Shown in pieces: positions 40,972 through 49,070 of a stretch of 64,000 nucleotides of DNA (position 1 is the first letter of the stretch; every line of letters begins with the position of its first letter). Origin of the DNA: Thalassobacillus_A hwangdonensis (GTDB lineage: Bacteria > Bacillota > Bacilli > Bacillales > Halobacillaceae). Location: positions 372,001-436,000 of the forward strand of contig NZ_JBHTKL010000001.1 in assembly GCF_042675915.1 (NCBI RefSeq), written 5' to 3'. The notes beneath the pieces are model-generated. The model was not told the origin of the DNA. It searched no databases and saw nothing but the letters and a program-made list of their open reading frames with translations. Both the position numbers and the translations under genes were made by a program.

Positions 40972-42639
40972 TTATACTTCCATGATGATCGGAAGGATCA
41001 TTGGACGTCGTTTTGTTTTTTCGAATAGGAATGGAGCAATGGTATCCGTAATTTCATTCTTGATTTCGGACCATTGGGTCGTACGGCGCTCCATGATCTT
41101 TTCAACGTGTGAAGAAACAAGCTTCTGTGCTTCTTTGATCAAGTCTTCGGATTCACGCATGTAGACAAATCCGCGTGAAATGATGTCTGGACCTGAAGCG
41201 ATCTTGAATTCCTTCATATTGATGCTGACGACAACGATCACGAGCCCTTCCTCAGAAAGGATACGTCTGTCGCGCAATACGATATTTCCGATATCACCGA
41301 TTCCGCTACCGTCGACATAGACGGAACCAGAAGGGATCTTACCAGCAATCGATGCATTATCATTACCAAGCGCAAGTACGTCTCCGTTGTCCATGACGAA
41401 ACAGTTACTAGGATCGATATCACAATCCTGTGCAAGCTTCGTATGCTCTTTAAGCATACGGTACTCACCATGGATCGGCATGAAGTATTTCGGACGGATC
41501 AAACGAAGCATCAACTTCATTTCATCCTGGCTTCCGTGTCCGGAAGTGTGGATATCACTCAATGATCCATGAATGACATCTGCTCCGGCACGATACAACT
41601 TGTTGATCGTTCTTGAAACACTGATCGTATTACCAGGGATTGGTGAAGATGAGAATACGACTGTATCTCCAGGAATGATCTGGATTTGGCGATGGGTACC
41701 ATTCGCAATCCGTGATAAGGCAGCCATAGGTTCCCCTTGAGAACCTGTACATAGGATGACCACTTCATGAGCAGGCATCTTATTGATCTGGTGTGCATCA
41801 ATGAATGTGCCTTTCGGTGCGTGGATATAACCCAATTCCTGTCCGATTTTAATGTTGTTTTCCATACTACGTCCGAACACAGCTACTTTACGGTTGAACT
41901 TCACAGCAGCTTCGACTACCTGCTGCAGTCGATAGATGTTGGATGCGAATGTAGCGAAAATCAGCCTGCCATCCACACGGCTGAAAATATCCTGGATGCT
42001 TTGTCCGACAACGCGCTCGGATTTCGTGAATCCTGGAACTTCACTGTTTGTGCTATCTGATAATAATGCTAAGACACCTTCAGATCCGATTTCTGCCATC
42101 TTGGCCAAGTCGGCAGGTTCACCCACAGGAGTGAAATCGAATTTGAAGTCACCTGTGTGAACAATGTTTCCTGGTGGTGTTTTTACTACGACTCCGAATG
42201 CATCCGGAATACTGTGTGTTGTCCGGAAGAAGGAAACTGCTGTTTTACGGAACTTGATGACATCATCTTCCTGAATCGTATTCAGTTTTGCAGTTCTTAG
42301 AAGTCCATGTTCTTCCAATTTGTTTGTGAGGAGTCCGATCGCTAATTTTCCAGCATAGATTGGCACATTGATTTCGCGTAACAGATAAGGAATTCCACCA
42401 ATGTGATCTTCATGTCCGTGCGTAATGAATAAACCTTTGATTTTATCTTGGTTTTGCACAAGGTAAGTATAGTCGGGAATTACGTAGTCGATTCCAAGAA
42501 GTTCGTCTTCAGGGAATTTGATCCCTGCATCGATAAGGATGATTTCATCCTGGAACTGTACTGCATATGTGTTTTTCCCGATTTCACCTAGTCCACCTAG
42601 TGCAAAGACTGCTGTCTGGTCGTTTTTTACGAATTTCAT
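40972..42639 (-). CDS. rnjA: Ribonuclease J1
   Basis: A 555-residue metallo-beta-lactamase/beta-CASP RNase with 5'-3' exo- and endonuclease activity, central to mRNA decay in Bacillus. The metal motif THGHEDHIGG is at ~73-81, and further ligands lie in VHTGDFKFD and PIHGEYRML. The C-terminal domain (about 450-555) is complete, and the length equals B. subtilis RNase J1. It starts 3 bases after the rpoY stop with a GGAG site in the end of that gene, so the two are translationally linked. The rpoY-rnjA order is conserved across Bacilli. Confidence 0.97.
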   Translation of the reverse strand: MKFVKNDQTAVFALGGLGEIGKNTYAVQFQDEIILIDAGIKFPEDELLGIDYVIPDYTYLVQNQDKIKGLFITHGHEDHIGGIPYLLREINVPIYAGKLAIGLLTNKLEEHGLLRTAKLNTIQEDDVIKFRKTAVSFFRTTHSIPDAFGVVVKTPPGNIVHTGDFKFDFTPVGEPADLAKMAEIGSEGVLALLSDSTNSEVPGFTKSERVVGQSIQDIFSRVDGRLIFATFASNIYRLQQVVEAAVKFNRKVAVFGRSMENNIKIGQELGYIHAPKGTFIDAHQINKMPAHEVVILCTGSQGEPMAALSRIANGTHRQIQIIPGDTVVFSSSPIPGNTISVSRTINKLYRAGADVIHGSLSDIHTSGHGSQDEMKLMLRLIRPKYFMPIHGEYRMLKEHTKLAQDCDIDPSNCFVMDNGDVLALGNDNASIAGKIPSGSVYVDGSGIGDIGNIVLRDRRILSEEGLVIVVVSINMKEFKIASGPDIISRGFVYMRESEDLIKEAQKLVSSHVEKIMERRTTQWSEIKNEITDTIAPFLFEKTKRRPMILPIIMEV

Positions 42640-42642
42640 AAT

Positions 42643-42852
42643 TTACGCATTCTCCACTTCGAAGTTTTCGGACTGCTGTTCATAATTCAAGTGTTCCTCA
42701 TCCATCACTTGAATATATTCGATGTTGATGCCTCGATCGGAGAGCTTTTCACGTACTTTTCTCTCTGTTTCTGCTTCAACGTACAACGCTTTCGTACGTT
42801 CGCGCACAGGAACTTCTCTCGGCAGTTCCTGATATAGAACTTTAAATATCAT
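42643..42852 (-). CDS. rpoY: RNA polymerase epsilon subunit RpoY
   Basis: A 69-residue small subunit of RNA polymerase, formerly YkzG. MIFKVLYQELPREVPVRERTKALYVEAETE and NIEYIQVMDEEHLNYEQQSENFEV are typical, the latter half overlapping the Gp2-like fold. GGAGAG precedes the ATG. It forms an operon with rnjA. Upstream a second, tiny frame (42984-43055) encodes a cationic peptide on the same strand. Confidence 0.95.
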   Translation of the reverse strand: MIFKVLYQELPREVPVRERTKALYVEAETERKVREKLSDRGINIEYIQVMDEEHLNYEQQSENFEVENA

Positions 42853-42983
42853 TTGCTGTATCTCTCCTTAACTACTATTAATTTCCACATTCTTGTCCTA
42901 GCATTAATCATAGCACGTTTTATCCATGGATGGTAATGATTATATTGATGGAATCTGTCCAACATTTCCAGACAACTGCAACG

Positions 42984-43055
42984 TCAAGCCAACGTTTTCC
43001 GCTTCATGAAATCTTTCCAACGTTTTCTGAGCTTTCTTCGTAAACTCTTGAGCAT
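42984..43055 (-). CDS. Cationic 23-residue peptide
   Basis: The frame encodes 23 residues beginning MLKSLRRKLRKRWKDF and ending KTLA. Eleven residues are Lys or Arg and one is Asp, giving a net charge near +10 and an amphipathic helix pattern. An AAAGGAG ribosome site lies 9 bases before the ATG. A TATACT -10-like element lies upstream on the same strand. No family is recognised; the position about 130 bases before rpoY-rnjA suggests an independent small gene. Nucleic acid- or membrane-binding is a guess from charge. Confidence 0.5.
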   Translation of the reverse strand: MLKSLRRKLRKRWKDFMKRKTLA

Positions 43056-43258
43056 TGCTTCCATCTCCTTTCAAGATGAAGAAAACAATCAAAAACGTCT
43101 CACCGACCAATCCCTGTTATCTTTAGTATAATACTGTTTTTCTTTAAATGAAACAAGAACGACAAGTTGAAGTGAAATTTTATGTGGGTAGTTTCCCCTT
43201 CTATTCGAGTTCAACTCATGCTAAAGTGGATGAATCATGCGGATTTCATCAGATGGAG

Positions 43259-44158
43259 ATGGGGAAATTGGGGAAGCTTTACACTGGTTTGATCATGCTG
43301 TCTTTGATATGGGGAACGTCCTTCGTATTCATAAAAGTACTTGTATCCGAAATGGGGTTCTGGGAAGTTGTATTCTGGAGGTGCTTGTTTGGTGCACTTA
43401 CCCTTTGGATCATTTTGCTGGTTAAGAAAAGACCGGTGAAGTGGAACGAATTGCCTTGGTTCAAGATCATGGCGGTAGGCTTATTGAACAACACACTTCC
43501 TTGGGGACTGATTGCACTAAGTGAAACAGTGATCAGTTCAAGTTTAGCTTCGATTCTCAATGCTACAACCCCGATCTTCACTAGTATCATCGGATTTCTT
43601 TTCTTTCATCGTGTGTTGAAAGGGAGGCAGTGGGCTGGAATCGGGGTCGGATTCTTTGGTATGTTCTTATTATCCGGAATTCAAGGACAGGATTTTGTCA
43701 ATGGAGACTTCATCGGTATCGGAACGATGATCGGCGCAGCAATCTGTTATGGATACAGCTCTCAATATGTTAAGAAACACCTCACTCATATACCGCCAAT
43801 TGTGATGGCGGCTGTATCCCTATCCTTTGCAGCATGCTTCGCAGTTATGCTTGCGATGTTTAATGGACCGTTGCATCTGACGAAGTTGGCGGATGTGGAA
43901 ACATTAGCGTCAATCATCGGGTTAGGCAGCTTCGGATCAGGTATTGCGATTCTGATCTTCTATTTTCTTATTCAACGAGGAAGTGCGGAATTTGCCTCAA
44001 CTGTCACTTACCTGGTACCAATTACAGCAATGCTGTGGGGAGTCCTGTTCCTGGATGAAATCATCACGAAGCATATGTTCATCGGTCTTGTGCTCGTACT
44101 GATCGGTGTGTATATGTCGACCTACAAGAAAAAGCAGGAGGAAAAAGGCCATGCATAA
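43259..44158 (+). CDS. EamA/DMT-family transporter
   Basis: A 299-residue exporter-like protein with ten helices and two EamA repeats. LIWGTSFVFIKVLVSEMGFWEVVFWR opens repeat 1 and ATTPIFTSIIGFLFFHRVLKG closes it. VTYLVPITAMLWGVLFLDE is the corresponding motif in repeat 2. The substrate is unknown; relatives export amino acids or metabolites. The start is uncertain: ATG at 43259, or TTG at 43268 with GGAG 8 bases upstream. It overlaps ykrA by 8 bases, so the two are co-translated. Confidence 0.85.
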   Translation: MGKLGKLYTGLIMLSLIWGTSFVFIKVLVSEMGFWEVVFWRCLFGALTLWIILLVKKRPVKWNELPWFKIMAVGLLNNTLPWGLIALSETVISSSLASILNATTPIFTSIIGFLFFHRVLKGRQWAGIGVGFFGMFLLSGIQGQDFVNGDFIGIGTMIGAAICYGYSSQYVKKHLTHIPPIVMAAVSLSFAACFAVMLAMFNGPLHLTKLADVETLASIIGLGSFGSGIAILIFYFLIQRGSAEFASTVTYLVPITAMLWGVLFLDEIITKHMFIGLVLVLIGVYMSTYKKKQEEKGHA

Positions 44159-44927
44159 AAAAATCGCATTTTTTGATATAGACGGTACTTTGCTCGATCA
44201 TGACAAGAAACTGTCACAGGAAACAATTGATACGATTAAGCAATTACAGGAAAAAGGGGTGTACTGTGCAATTGCGACTGGTCGTGCGCCGTTCATGTTC
44301 GAACCGATCCGGGAAAAGCTTGGTATCGATTCGTTCATCAGTTTCAACGGACAGTACGTTGTATTCGAAGGGGAGGTCATCTACGAAAATCCGCTTGAAA
44401 AAGAAAAGCTTGAAGCTTTGTACAAAGAGGCAGCACGTACCGGACATCCGATGGTATTCATGAATCATGAAGAGATGAAGGCTTCTACTGACGATCATCC
44501 GTTCATAAATGAGAGTCTTGGAAGTCTATATTTCGATCATCCGGACAAAGATGAAGCATTTTTCGAGAAGGGTAAGATCTATCAGTCCCTGCTATTTTGT
44601 GAAGGGGACGAAATCGAAACGTACCGGGCTGACCATGAAGGGTTCGACTTCATCCGATGGCACCAATACTCCTGTGATGTACTGCCGGGAGGAGGTTCCA
44701 AAGCGGAAGGAATCAAGAAGATGGTGGAGGCAGCAGGTCTAAGGATAGAAGATTCCTATGCATTCGGAGACGGTTTGAATGATAAGGAAATGCTTCAGGA
44801 AGCAGGCACTGGTGTAGCAATGGGAAATGCCGCTCCAGAGGTAAAAGCACTTGCGGACTATGTAACAGATGACGTAGCAGAACGTGGCCTCGTAAAGGCC
44901 ATCCACGAAGTTGGCCTGCTCGATTGA
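44151..44927 (+). CDS. ykrA: HAD-superfamily phosphatase YkrA (Cof type)
   Basis: A 258-residue Cof/HAD-IIB hydrolase. Motif I is FFDIDGTLLDHD, motif II is AIATGRAP, and motif IV is FGDGLNDKEML with the metal-binding aspartates; the cap domain spans ~85-185. It is expected to dephosphorylate sugar phosphates or related metabolites; the natural substrate is unknown. The start is the ATG at 44151 with AGGAGG upstream, inside the end of the transporter gene. ykrA sits next to the deformylase gene in B. subtilis too. Confidence 0.88.
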   Translation: MHKKIAFFDIDGTLLDHDKKLSQETIDTIKQLQEKGVYCAIATGRAPFMFEPIREKLGIDSFISFNGQYVVFEGEVIYENPLEKEKLEALYKEAARTGHPMVFMNHEEMKASTDDHPFINESLGSLYFDHPDKDEAFFEKGKIYQSLLFCEGDEIETYRADHEGFDFIRWHQYSCDVLPGGGSKAEGIKKMVEAAGLRIEDSYAFGDGLNDKEMLQEAGTGVAMGNAAPEVKALADYVTDDVAERGLVKAIHEVGLLD

Positions 44928-44980
44928 AGAACTGAAAAAAGTCCACTATTAAAGTGTAGTGATGGTGAGACTTGCAACAA

Positions 44981-45030
44981 AAAAAGGAGACCCGAACATA
45001 TTCTTTTGAATTTGTTCGGGTCTCTTTGGT
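44981..45030. terminator. Bidirectional terminator
   Basis: GGAGACCCGAACA pairs with TGTTCGGGTCTCT; A run on the left and T-rich on the right, between convergent ykrA and def. Confidence 0.82.
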
Positions 45031-45039
45031 TTTCTTTTA

Positions 45040-45594
45040 TCAACGATCGACGGGTTTTGCATTCTCAGGTTCCTTGAATGGATTGTCTGGATCGATGTGA
45101 TCGTAAAACATTACTCCATTCAAATGATCGATTTCATGTTGGAATACGATTGCTGCAAATCCTCTTAAACGAAGCTTGATCAGCTTCCCTTCAAGATCCG
45201 TCGCTTTGATCGTAATTCTTGCATACCTAGGAACATACCCTGGTACTTCACGATCAACAGACAGACAGCCTTCCCCACTTGTAAGATAACTCTGTTCAAC
45301 GGAGTGACTGACGATTTTCGGATTGAAAAGCCCGTAACTGTATAGCTTATCATCGAAGTCGGTGAAGTGGACTGCGAGCATACGTTTCGTCAACCCGATT
45401 TGAGGAGCAGCAAGTCCGACTCCCGGACGAAGCTCGTAGCGACTGCATATTTCATCGTCCTGACTGTTTTTCAAATATTGCAGCATTTCGTTTAAGGTTT
45501 TCTTATCTTCATCGGAAGGTGGAAGTTCTACTTCTTTAGCAACTTCCCGCAATACGGGATGACCTTCACGAACAATATCATCCATAGTAATCAA
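45040..45594 (-). CDS. def: Peptide deformylase (DefB/YkrB type)
   Basis: A 184-residue Fe2+/Zn2+ enzyme that removes N-formyl groups from nascent proteins. All three motifs are intact: GVGLAAPQIGL, GEGCLSVD and QHEIDHLNG. The start is the TTG at 45594 with AAAGGGTG 7 bases upstream, giving MITMDDIVREGHPVL and the exact length of B. subtilis DefB; longer upstream frames are not needed. The order ykrA-def-ykyA-pdh is that of B. subtilis. Confidence 0.95.
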   Translation of the reverse strand: MITMDDIVREGHPVLREVAKEVELPPSDEDKKTLNEMLQYLKNSQDDEICSRYELRPGVGLAAPQIGLTKRMLAVHFTDFDDKLYSYGLFNPKIVSHSVEQSYLTSGEGCLSVDREVPGYVPRYARITIKATDLEGKLIKLRLRGFAAIVFQHEIDHLNGVMFYDHIDPDNPFKEPENAKPVDR

Positions 45595-45787
45595 GCGTGA
45601 ACACCCTTTCTCGTTATACATCAACTCTAAGTTTAACATACTATATGCATAATGAACGATTTAATGAATACTTGTCCAGTTATGGAAATAGTATGAAAAA
45701 GACACTTCCAATTTAATATCATTTATTATACTATTGAAACTACGTTGTCCAGTACACAGAACACCAGTAGCTTAAGGAGGAAATCCC

Positions 45788-46543
45788 GTGCAATTCAGAA
45801 AAATTTTCGCACCGATCGCAATACTTTTCGTTCTGCTTGCGGCTTGCAGTGACGGACCGTCTGCAGAAGAGCAGATATATGAACATCTTGAGAAAGCGGT
45901 GACGCTTGAGGATGCTTTCCGTGAACAGCAGCAGCCAATTGTTGAATTGGAACAGAAAGAACAGGAACTCTATAATGAAATCATCAACTTGAGTATGGAA
46001 GAGTTTGATAAGATCCAAGAGCTTTCCAAGGAAGCATCAACCCTAGCTGATCAGCGTTTGGAAAAGCTTGAACTTGAAAAAGAGAGCATTGATGCAGCTA
46101 AAGAAGAGTTCGATAAGATTGACGAATTGATTGAAGATATTGATGAAGAAAAAGCTGACGCGAAGGAAAAAGCAAAAGCTTTGGACGAGAAAATGCAACA
46201 GAGGTACGATGCCTACCAGAATCTCTATGATGTCTATAAAGAAGCGGTAGCATATGACAAGGAACTGTATGAAATGTTGCAAAATGAAGAGCTGAAGGAA
46301 GAAGAGTTACGGGAACAAATTGATAAAGTCAATGAGAGTTATAAGAAGGTGATTGAAGCGAACCAGAGCTTCAATACCCTAACTGAAGAGTACAACACGC
46401 TGAAGAAAGAGTTCTATGAAGCTGCTGGTCTTGATGTAGAGTATGAAGAGCAGGAAGGTAAAGAGAACGGTTCAGCTGAAGAAAATCAAGATAATCAAGA
46501 AGATCAGGACAGTAACGATACAGAAAAAGATACTGAGGAATGA
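45788..46543 (+). CDS. ykyA: YkyA-like coiled-coil lipoprotein
   Basis: A 251-residue lipoprotein. The signal peptide ends in the lipobox LLAAC (Cys ~20). Then comes an almost continuous charged helix, rich in Glu, Lys and Asp (about 30-215), predicted to form a coiled coil, and a low-complexity acidic tail of Glu, Asp, Asn and Gln. The start is a GTG with AAGGAGG upstream. The family (YkyA) is of unknown function but is always near pdhA in Bacillus. The acidic tail fits a halophilic or halotolerant host. Confidence 0.88.
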   Translation: MQFRKIFAPIAILFVLLAACSDGPSAEEQIYEHLEKAVTLEDAFREQQQPIVELEQKEQELYNEIINLSMEEFDKIQELSKEASTLADQRLEKLELEKESIDAAKEEFDKIDELIEDIDEEKADAKEKAKALDEKMQQRYDAYQNLYDVYKEAVAYDKELYEMLQNEELKEEELREQIDKVNESYKKVIEANQSFNTLTEEYNTLKKEFYEAAGLDVEYEEQEGKENGSAEENQDNQEDQDSNDTEKDTEE

Positions 46544-46573
46544 TCAGGAATTACCTTGCCAAGGATCATTTCA

Positions 46574-46605
46574 GAAAACCACCCATTTCGGGTGGTTTTT
46601 TATTT
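46574..46605 (+). terminator. Intrinsic terminator after ykyA
   Basis: AAAACCACCC pairs with GGGTGGTTTT over ATTTC, followed by TT. The 370 bases to pdhA contain no convincing gene; a 24-codon hydrophobic frame at 46673 has a poor ribosome site. Confidence 0.82.
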
Positions 46606-46798
46606 TTTCTCTATTTGTCGAATAAAGAGATGTAACAGAAGTGTTCACCCAGTGAAACAGATTGATGGACAGATGGTTTTCGCTATCTGTATCATCTTAA
46701 TTGATGGAGCTGTCTTTATCATTAATATTTTGTTCTATAAGGAATAAACTGTTTGACGACTAATGTTAGTATAGGCTACACTACTATCAGAACAAAAA

Positions 46799-46826
46799 TT
46801 GTACCATTAAGATTTGTTTTTATAAT
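46799..46826 (+). promoter_or_regulatory. Candidate sigma-A promoter of the pdh operon
   Basis: TTGTAC and TATAAT are 16 bases apart. A transcript starting near 46833 would have a ~145-base leader. No cre or CodY consensus is seen in the leader by eye. Confidence 0.5.
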
Positions 46827-46978
46827 GTAACAGATTTAACTGTGTATGACATGAAGGTTAATGACAGACCCTAACGGGTAAAAGAATAAGAGCAAACTGG
46901 GTACAGAATTTTTGAGCTTTAGGGAATGCTACAATAAGCAACCAAATTTTGTGAGAAGAAAGGAAGAGGTGACTCACT

Positions 46979-48061
46979 TTGAAACGAACTCTAGAAAATA
47001 TCGAAAATCAGTTCGAAACGTTTCAAATCATGAACGAGGAAGGCGAAATCGTAAACGAAGACGCCATGCCTGATCTATCAGACGACGATTTGAAAGAAAT
47101 CATGCGTCGTATGGTGTACACACGAATCTTGGACCAACGCTCCATTGCACTTAACCGTCAAGGACGTCTTGGTTTCTATGCTCCGACAGCAGGACAGGAA
47201 GCGTCCCAGCTAGGGAGCCAATTCGCATTGGAGAAAGATGACTTCATCCTGCCAGGTTACCGTGATGTTCCACAATTGATTTGGCACGGATTGCCACTAT
47301 ATCAGGCTTTCCTATTCTCCCGTGGACACTTCCATGGCAATCAGTTCCCTGAAGGGGTCAATGCTGTAAGTCCACAGATCATCATCGGTGCACAGATTAC
47401 TCAGGCTGCTGGTGTAGGTCTTGGTCTTAAAAAGCGTGGTAAAGAAGCGATTGCAATTACTTATACAGGAGACGGCGGTGCGTCTCAGGGTGACTTCTAC
47501 GAAGGTATCAACTTTGCTGGTGCATTCGGTGCACAAGCTGTATTCGTAGTACAGAACAACCGATTCGCTATTTCCGTTCCAGTTGAAAAACAGTCAGCAG
47601 CGCAGACAATCGCACAGAAGGCTGTGGCAGCTGGTATCGAAGGTATCCAGGTAGACGGTATGGACGTGCTTGCTGTGTACGCAGTAACAAAAGAAGCGCG
47701 TGAACGTGCGATCAACGGCGAAGGTCCTACATTAATCGAGACGATGACGTACCGTTATGGTCCACATACGATGGCAGGGGATGACCCGACACGTTACCGT
47801 ACTGAAGATATGGATAATGAGTGGGAACAGAAAGATCCGATCGTCCGCTTCCGTAAGTTCCTAGAGAACAAAGGGCTTTGGTCTGAAGAGGAAGAAAACA
47901 AAGTGATCGAACAGGCGAAAGAAGAAGTGAAAGCTGCTATCAAAAAAGCAGATGAACAACCAAAACAGAAGGTCACTGACCTTATCTCCAATATGTATGA
48001 AGAACTTCCATCCAATCTTCAGGAGCAAATGGAAGAATACAAAGAAAAGGAGTCGAAATAA
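46979..48061 (+). CDS. pdhA: Pyruvate dehydrogenase E1 alpha subunit
   Basis: A 360-residue ThDP-dependent E1 alpha. It decarboxylates pyruvate as an alpha2-beta2 unit of the PDH complex. The ThDP/Mg2+ motif GDGGASQGDFYEGINFAG and the phosphorylation-loop equivalent YGPHTMAGDDPTRYR are present. LDQRSIALNRQGRLGFYAPTAGQEA is typical of Bacillus PdhA. The start is a TTG with AAGAGGTG 6-8 bases upstream. It is the first gene of a four-gene operon; pdhB starts 3 bases after its stop. Confidence 0.97.
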   Translation: MKRTLENIENQFETFQIMNEEGEIVNEDAMPDLSDDDLKEIMRRMVYTRILDQRSIALNRQGRLGFYAPTAGQEASQLGSQFALEKDDFILPGYRDVPQLIWHGLPLYQAFLFSRGHFHGNQFPEGVNAVSPQIIIGAQITQAAGVGLGLKKRGKEAIAITYTGDGGASQGDFYEGINFAGAFGAQAVFVVQNNRFAISVPVEKQSAAQTIAQKAVAAGIEGIQVDGMDVLAVYAVTKEARERAINGEGPTLIETMTYRYGPHTMAGDDPTRYRTEDMDNEWEQKDPIVRFRKFLENKGLWSEEEENKVIEQAKEEVKAAIKKADEQPKQKVTDLISNMYEELPSNLQEQMEEYKEKESK

Positions 48062-48064
48062 ATC

Positions 48065-49042
48065 ATGGCACAAATGACAATGATCCAAGCAATCACTGAT
48101 GCAATGCGCACAGAATTGAAAAATGATGAAGACGTGCTGGTATTCGGTGAAGACGTCGGTCAAAACGGCGGAGTATTCCGTGCGACTGAAGGCCTTCAAA
48201 AAGAATTCGGCGAAGATCGCGTCTTTGATACTCCACTAGCTGAATCCGGAATCGGTGGTATGTCAATCGGACTTGCTCTGCAAGGTTTCCGTCCTGTGCC
48301 AGAGATTCAATTCTTTGGCTTCGTTTATGAAGTGATGGATGCAATCAGCGGTCAAATGGCACGTTACCGTTACCGCTCAGGTGGTACACGTCCGATGCCG
48401 ATCACAGTACGGTCACCATTCGGTGGTGGTGTTCACACGCCGGAATTGCACGCAGACAGCCTAGAAGGTCTCATGGCCCAACAGCCTGGTCTGAAAGTAG
48501 TCATCCCTTCCACTCCATATGATGCGAAAGGTCTTTTGATCCAGTCTATCCGTGACAACGATCCAGTCATTTTCCTTGAGCACATGAAACTTTACCGTTC
48601 TTTCCGTGGCGAAGTACCTGAAGAAGAGTACACGATTGAACTTGGTAAAGCTGAAGTGAAACGTGAAGGTAAAGACGTAACATTGGTCGCATACGGTGCG
48701 ATGGTGCACTCTTCACTGAAAGCTGCAGAAGAACTTGAAAAAGACGGAATCGAAGCAGAAGTAATCGACTTGCGCACAGTGAGCCCGATCGATTACGAAA
48801 CAGTACTTGAATCCGTGAAGAAGACGAACCGTGCTGTAGTCGTCCAGGAAGCACAGCGTCAAGCAGGGGTAGCTGCCAATATCGTTTCTGAAATTCAGGA
48901 AAAAGCGATCCTTCACTTGGAGGCACCTGTTCTACGTGTAGCAGCACCTGATACAGTATATTCTTTCTCTCAAGCAGAAGAAGTTTGGCTGCCAAACTAC
49001 AACGACATCGTAGAAAAAGTCAACAAAGTAATGAACTTTTAA
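48065..49042 (+). CDS. pdhB: Pyruvate dehydrogenase E1 beta subunit
   Basis: A 325-residue partner of PdhA. It carries the FGEDVGQNGGVFRATEGL segment near the N-terminus, FGGGVHTPELHADSLEGLM, and the C-terminal transketolase-like domain with VVVQEAQRQAGVAANIVSEI. GGAG lies before the ATG inside the end of pdhA. It completes the ThDP site by contributing the catalytic Glu region. Confidence 0.97.
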   Translation: MAQMTMIQAITDAMRTELKNDEDVLVFGEDVGQNGGVFRATEGLQKEFGEDRVFDTPLAESGIGGMSIGLALQGFRPVPEIQFFGFVYEVMDAISGQMARYRYRSGGTRPMPITVRSPFGGGVHTPELHADSLEGLMAQQPGLKVVIPSTPYDAKGLLIQSIRDNDPVIFLEHMKLYRSFRGEVPEEEYTIELGKAEVKREGKDVTLVAYGAMVHSSLKAAEELEKDGIEAEVIDLRTVSPIDYETVLESVKKTNRAVVVQEAQRQAGVAANIVSEIQEKAILHLEAPVLRVAAPDTVYSFSQAEEVWLPNYNDIVEKVNKVMNF

Positions 49043-49070
49043 TTGAACCTATAAATGGGAGGTAATATTC

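Noticed and set aside
46673..46747. 24-codon hydrophobic frame upstream of pdhA
   Set aside because: The peptide looks membrane-like, but the ribosome site is poor and no terminator follows; too weak to list as a gene.
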